44,162 nt of DNA, taken from Spirochaetales bacterium. GTDB taxonomy: Bacteria > Spirochaetota > Spirochaetia > DSM-27196 > SLST01. The position numbers and the translations under genes were made by a program. Below, piece by piece: positions 42,754 to 44,162 of the stretch. How positions within the stretch are numbered: position 1 is the first letter of the stretch; each line of letters starts with the position of its first letter. The notes beneath the pieces were generated by a model that was not told the DNA's origin, did no database searches, and was given only the letters and a program-made list of their open reading frames with translations. The stretch spans positions 1 to 44,162 of the forward strand of contig SLST01000114.1 of the NCBI GenBank assembly GCA_007130265.1, read 5' to 3'.

Positions 42754-43533
42754 TCAGCTGCAATGGGCGCGCAGAACATCCAGGGTGCCGGTCCCCGTGT
42801 CGCGCACGGCAGTCACGTCGGCGGCGCAGGTGACGAACAGAAAGCCCTTCTCGAGCCAGTACTCACCCATCGCGCCGCCGGCGATTCCCGGCACCTTGCC
42901 GGTGCTGTCGCAGGCATCACGGACCCGCAGAATCGCATCCTCGTGGCTGCGACGGCCGGCGGTGGTTGCGAGATCGACGCCCATGCTGAGCGCCAGATCG
43001 CCGGGACCGATCCAACAGCCGTCCACGCCGTCGACCGCGAGGATCTCCCGAGCGGACTTGACCGCCTCTGCCGACTCGATCTGGACGGCCAGGAAGAGCT
43101 CGCGGTCTATCCACGATTCGTAGTCGTCCGCTGTGTAGAGCGCGGTGCCGAATCCGCCCTGTGAGCGGCTTCCCCGGGGCGGAAAGCGTGCGGCACGCGC
43201 GGCGGCGCGGGCCTGCTCCGGGGTATTCACCATGGGAACGACGATCCCCATCGCGCCACGGTCGAGGACAGCGCCTATGGCAAAGAAGTCGTTGATGGGC
43301 ACACGGGCCATGGGAACCGCCCGGCCAAGAGCGATACTCCGGAAAGCGACGGTCATGGTGTCGAGGGTCCAGTTCCCGTGCTGGCCGTCTACGAGCACAA
43401 AGTCCCATCCCTGCCGAGAGTAGATCTCTCCGGCCAGAGGCGCCCCCAGGGCGATCGCCGCCCCGAGCGCCGGGCGACCTTCGAGCATCCGGTTCTTCGC
43501 GGTGTTGGTTACCTTTCCTTCGATGTCCGCCAT
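42754..43533 (-). CDS. HpcH/HpaI-family aldolase (2-keto-3-deoxy sugar-acid type)
   Basis: A 259-residue class II aldolase of the HpcH/HpaI family, which includes GarL and RhmA; these split 2-keto-3-deoxy sugar acids into pyruvate and an aldehyde. WDFVLVDGQHGNW carries the catalytic-region His. The metal ligands are visible as Glu153 in VQIESAEAV and Asp179 in IGPGDLALSMG, matching the numbering known for GarL/RhmA. The ATG at 43533 follows GGGGAGG. In this locus it would suit breakdown of L-rhamnonate- or L-fuconate-derived keto-deoxy acids; the exact substrate is inference. It is cytoplasmic and stands next to a sensor kinase gene on the same strand. Confidence 0.9.
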   Translation of the reverse strand: MADIEGKVTNTAKNRMLEGRPALGAAIALGAPLAGEIYSRQGWDFVLVDGQHGNWTLDTMTVAFRSIALGRAVPMARVPINDFFAIGAVLDRGAMGIVVPMVNTPEQARAAARAARFPPRGSRSQGGFGTALYTADDYESWIDRELFLAVQIESAEAVKSAREILAVDGVDGCWIGPGDLALSMGVDLATTAGRRSHEDAILRVRDACDSTGKVPGIAGGAMGEYWLEKGFLFVTCAADVTAVRDTGTGTLDVLRAHCS

Positions 43534-43636
43534 CGCAGCCTCCCCTTCTCGCCGCCGGGACGACGAAAGCGCAAGCCTACCACAGAATGCGGCTTGCCGC
43601 GAAGGCGCAGGTTCATCCGGATTACTGAGCTCGGTC

Positions 43637-43650
43637 GGCCGTGCACGGCC
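43637..43650. other. Palindrome next to the kinase stop codon
   Basis: GGCCGTGCACGGCC is a perfect 14-bp palindrome directly after the stop of the minus-strand kinase gene. There is no T-run, so a terminator role is uncertain. Confidence 0.35.
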
Positions 43651-44162
43651 TCAGGTGACAGGAAAGGTGATGCGAAAGGTCGTCTCACCATTCTGCGTGA
43701 CCGCGGCTTCGCCGCGCAGCTGTGCGGTGAGGATCCGGATCAGCGTCATCCCGAGCGAACCGGTGCGCTCAAGGCTGAAGCCATCGGGCAAGCCGGCGCC
43801 GGTGTTCGTCACGCGAAGGACGGCGTACTCACCCTGTCGTTCCAGTCCAATGGTCAGTGAGTTGTGGTGAGGCCCTGTAAGCCCGTGCTTGAATGCGTTG
43901 GTAAGCAGTTCGTTCAGGATGAGTCCCAGCGGCACCGCTTGCCCGATGTCGAGACGAATGCGTTCAGTCTGCTGGACGATCCGAACCTTCCGTTGGTCTG
44001 AGGCAAAGGATACCGCGATCATCCCGAGAAACTCGTCTATGTACTCTCTCATATCGACGTCGGAGAACGAGTCCGTCCGGTAGAGCTTGTCATGGATCAT
44101 GGCGATCGAGCGGATTCGGGACTCCGTATCTTGCAGCACCTTCGATGCTTCCCCGGCGGCCT
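43651..44162 (-). CDS. Sensor histidine kinase, C-terminal part (partial at window edge)
   Basis: About 169 residues of a kinase whose start lies beyond the window. SRIRSIAMIHDKLYRTDSF belongs to the HisKA_2-type dimerisation region. The ATPase domain shows the N box LILNELLTNAFKHG, the G1 box TNTGAGLPDGF and a G2 segment TGSLGMTLI. This arrangement is typical of HisKA_2/HWE-related kinases that often carry PAS or GAF sensors upstream. The phospho-accepting His is not within the window. The frame is open through 44162, so the GTG at 44139 is not taken as the start. A regulatory link to the locus cannot be shown. Confidence 0.88.
   Translation of the reverse strand, partial: AAGEASKVLQDTESRIRSIAMIHDKLYRTDSFSDVDMREYIDEFLGMIAVSFASDQRKVRIVQQTERIRLDIGQAVPLGLILNELLTNAFKHGLTGPHHNSLTIGLERQGEYAVLRVTNTGAGLPDGFSLERTGSLGMTLIRILTAQLRGEAAVTQNGETTFRITFPVT

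Overview
The window is a GC-rich bacterial chromosomal segment devoted almost entirely to taking up and degrading a sulfated, deoxysugar-rich polysaccharide. No rRNA, tRNA or CRISPR array was seen. The best guess for the host is a spirochaete-like bacterium. The reasons are the solute-binding proteins, whose signal peptides end in AGGRQEA- or FGGAQPEE-like sequence without a lipobox cysteine, the LplB/YtcP-type sugar permeases, and the absence of any SusC/SusD pair. This assignment is inference; no marker gene is present.

Layout. (1) 1-5613, minus strand: two GH95-like hydrolases (one running off the edge) and a heparinase II/III-like polysaccharide lyase split by one in-frame TGA. (2) 5960-15419, plus strand: a compact hydrolase operon with a GH78 alpha-L-rhamnosidase-like protein, a GH35 beta-galactosidase, a third GH95-like protein, a beta-propeller glycosidase-like protein and an unassigned putative TIM-barrel protein. 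(3) 15435-18109: a decayed hydrolase gene carrying an in-frame TGA, a frameshift at a run of eight G and an inserted IS3-family transposase remnant. Its end runs into a convergent lacI-type regulator. (4) 19021-22673: the regulator is divergent from a two-permease plus binding-protein sugar ABC importer, with operator-like palindromes and a near-consensus promoter between them. (5) 23168-29105: a second propeller protein, a gene remnant, a uroporphyrinogen-decarboxylase-family protein and two divergent sulfatases. (6) 29069-33345, minus strand: a complete oppBCDF-type importer, divergent from a large family-5 binding protein. (7) 33453-42579: the promoter, leader and binding-protein unit occurs twice, 5,508 bp apart, with two sulfatases between the copies and a fifth sulfatase after. 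(8) 42754-44162: an HpcH/HpaI aldolase of the 2-keto-3-deoxy sugar-acid type and the end of a sensor histidine kinase.

How it fits together. Two ABC importers, one LplB-type and one Opp-type with two alternative binding proteins, would bring in oligosaccharides. None of the five sulfatases, the GH78, GH35 and GH95-like enzymes or the lyase shows an N-terminal signal peptide. Desulfation and cleavage therefore probably occur in the cytoplasm after uptake of sulfated fragments. Rhamnosidase, GH95-like enzymes, galactosidase, lyase, sulfatases and a deoxy-sugar-acid aldolase together fit an ulvan-, fucoidan- or sulfated-rhamnan-like substrate, but the sequence cannot say which. Several genes are decaying through single-base changes and one insertion, so the locus is in flux or the assembly has errors at those points.
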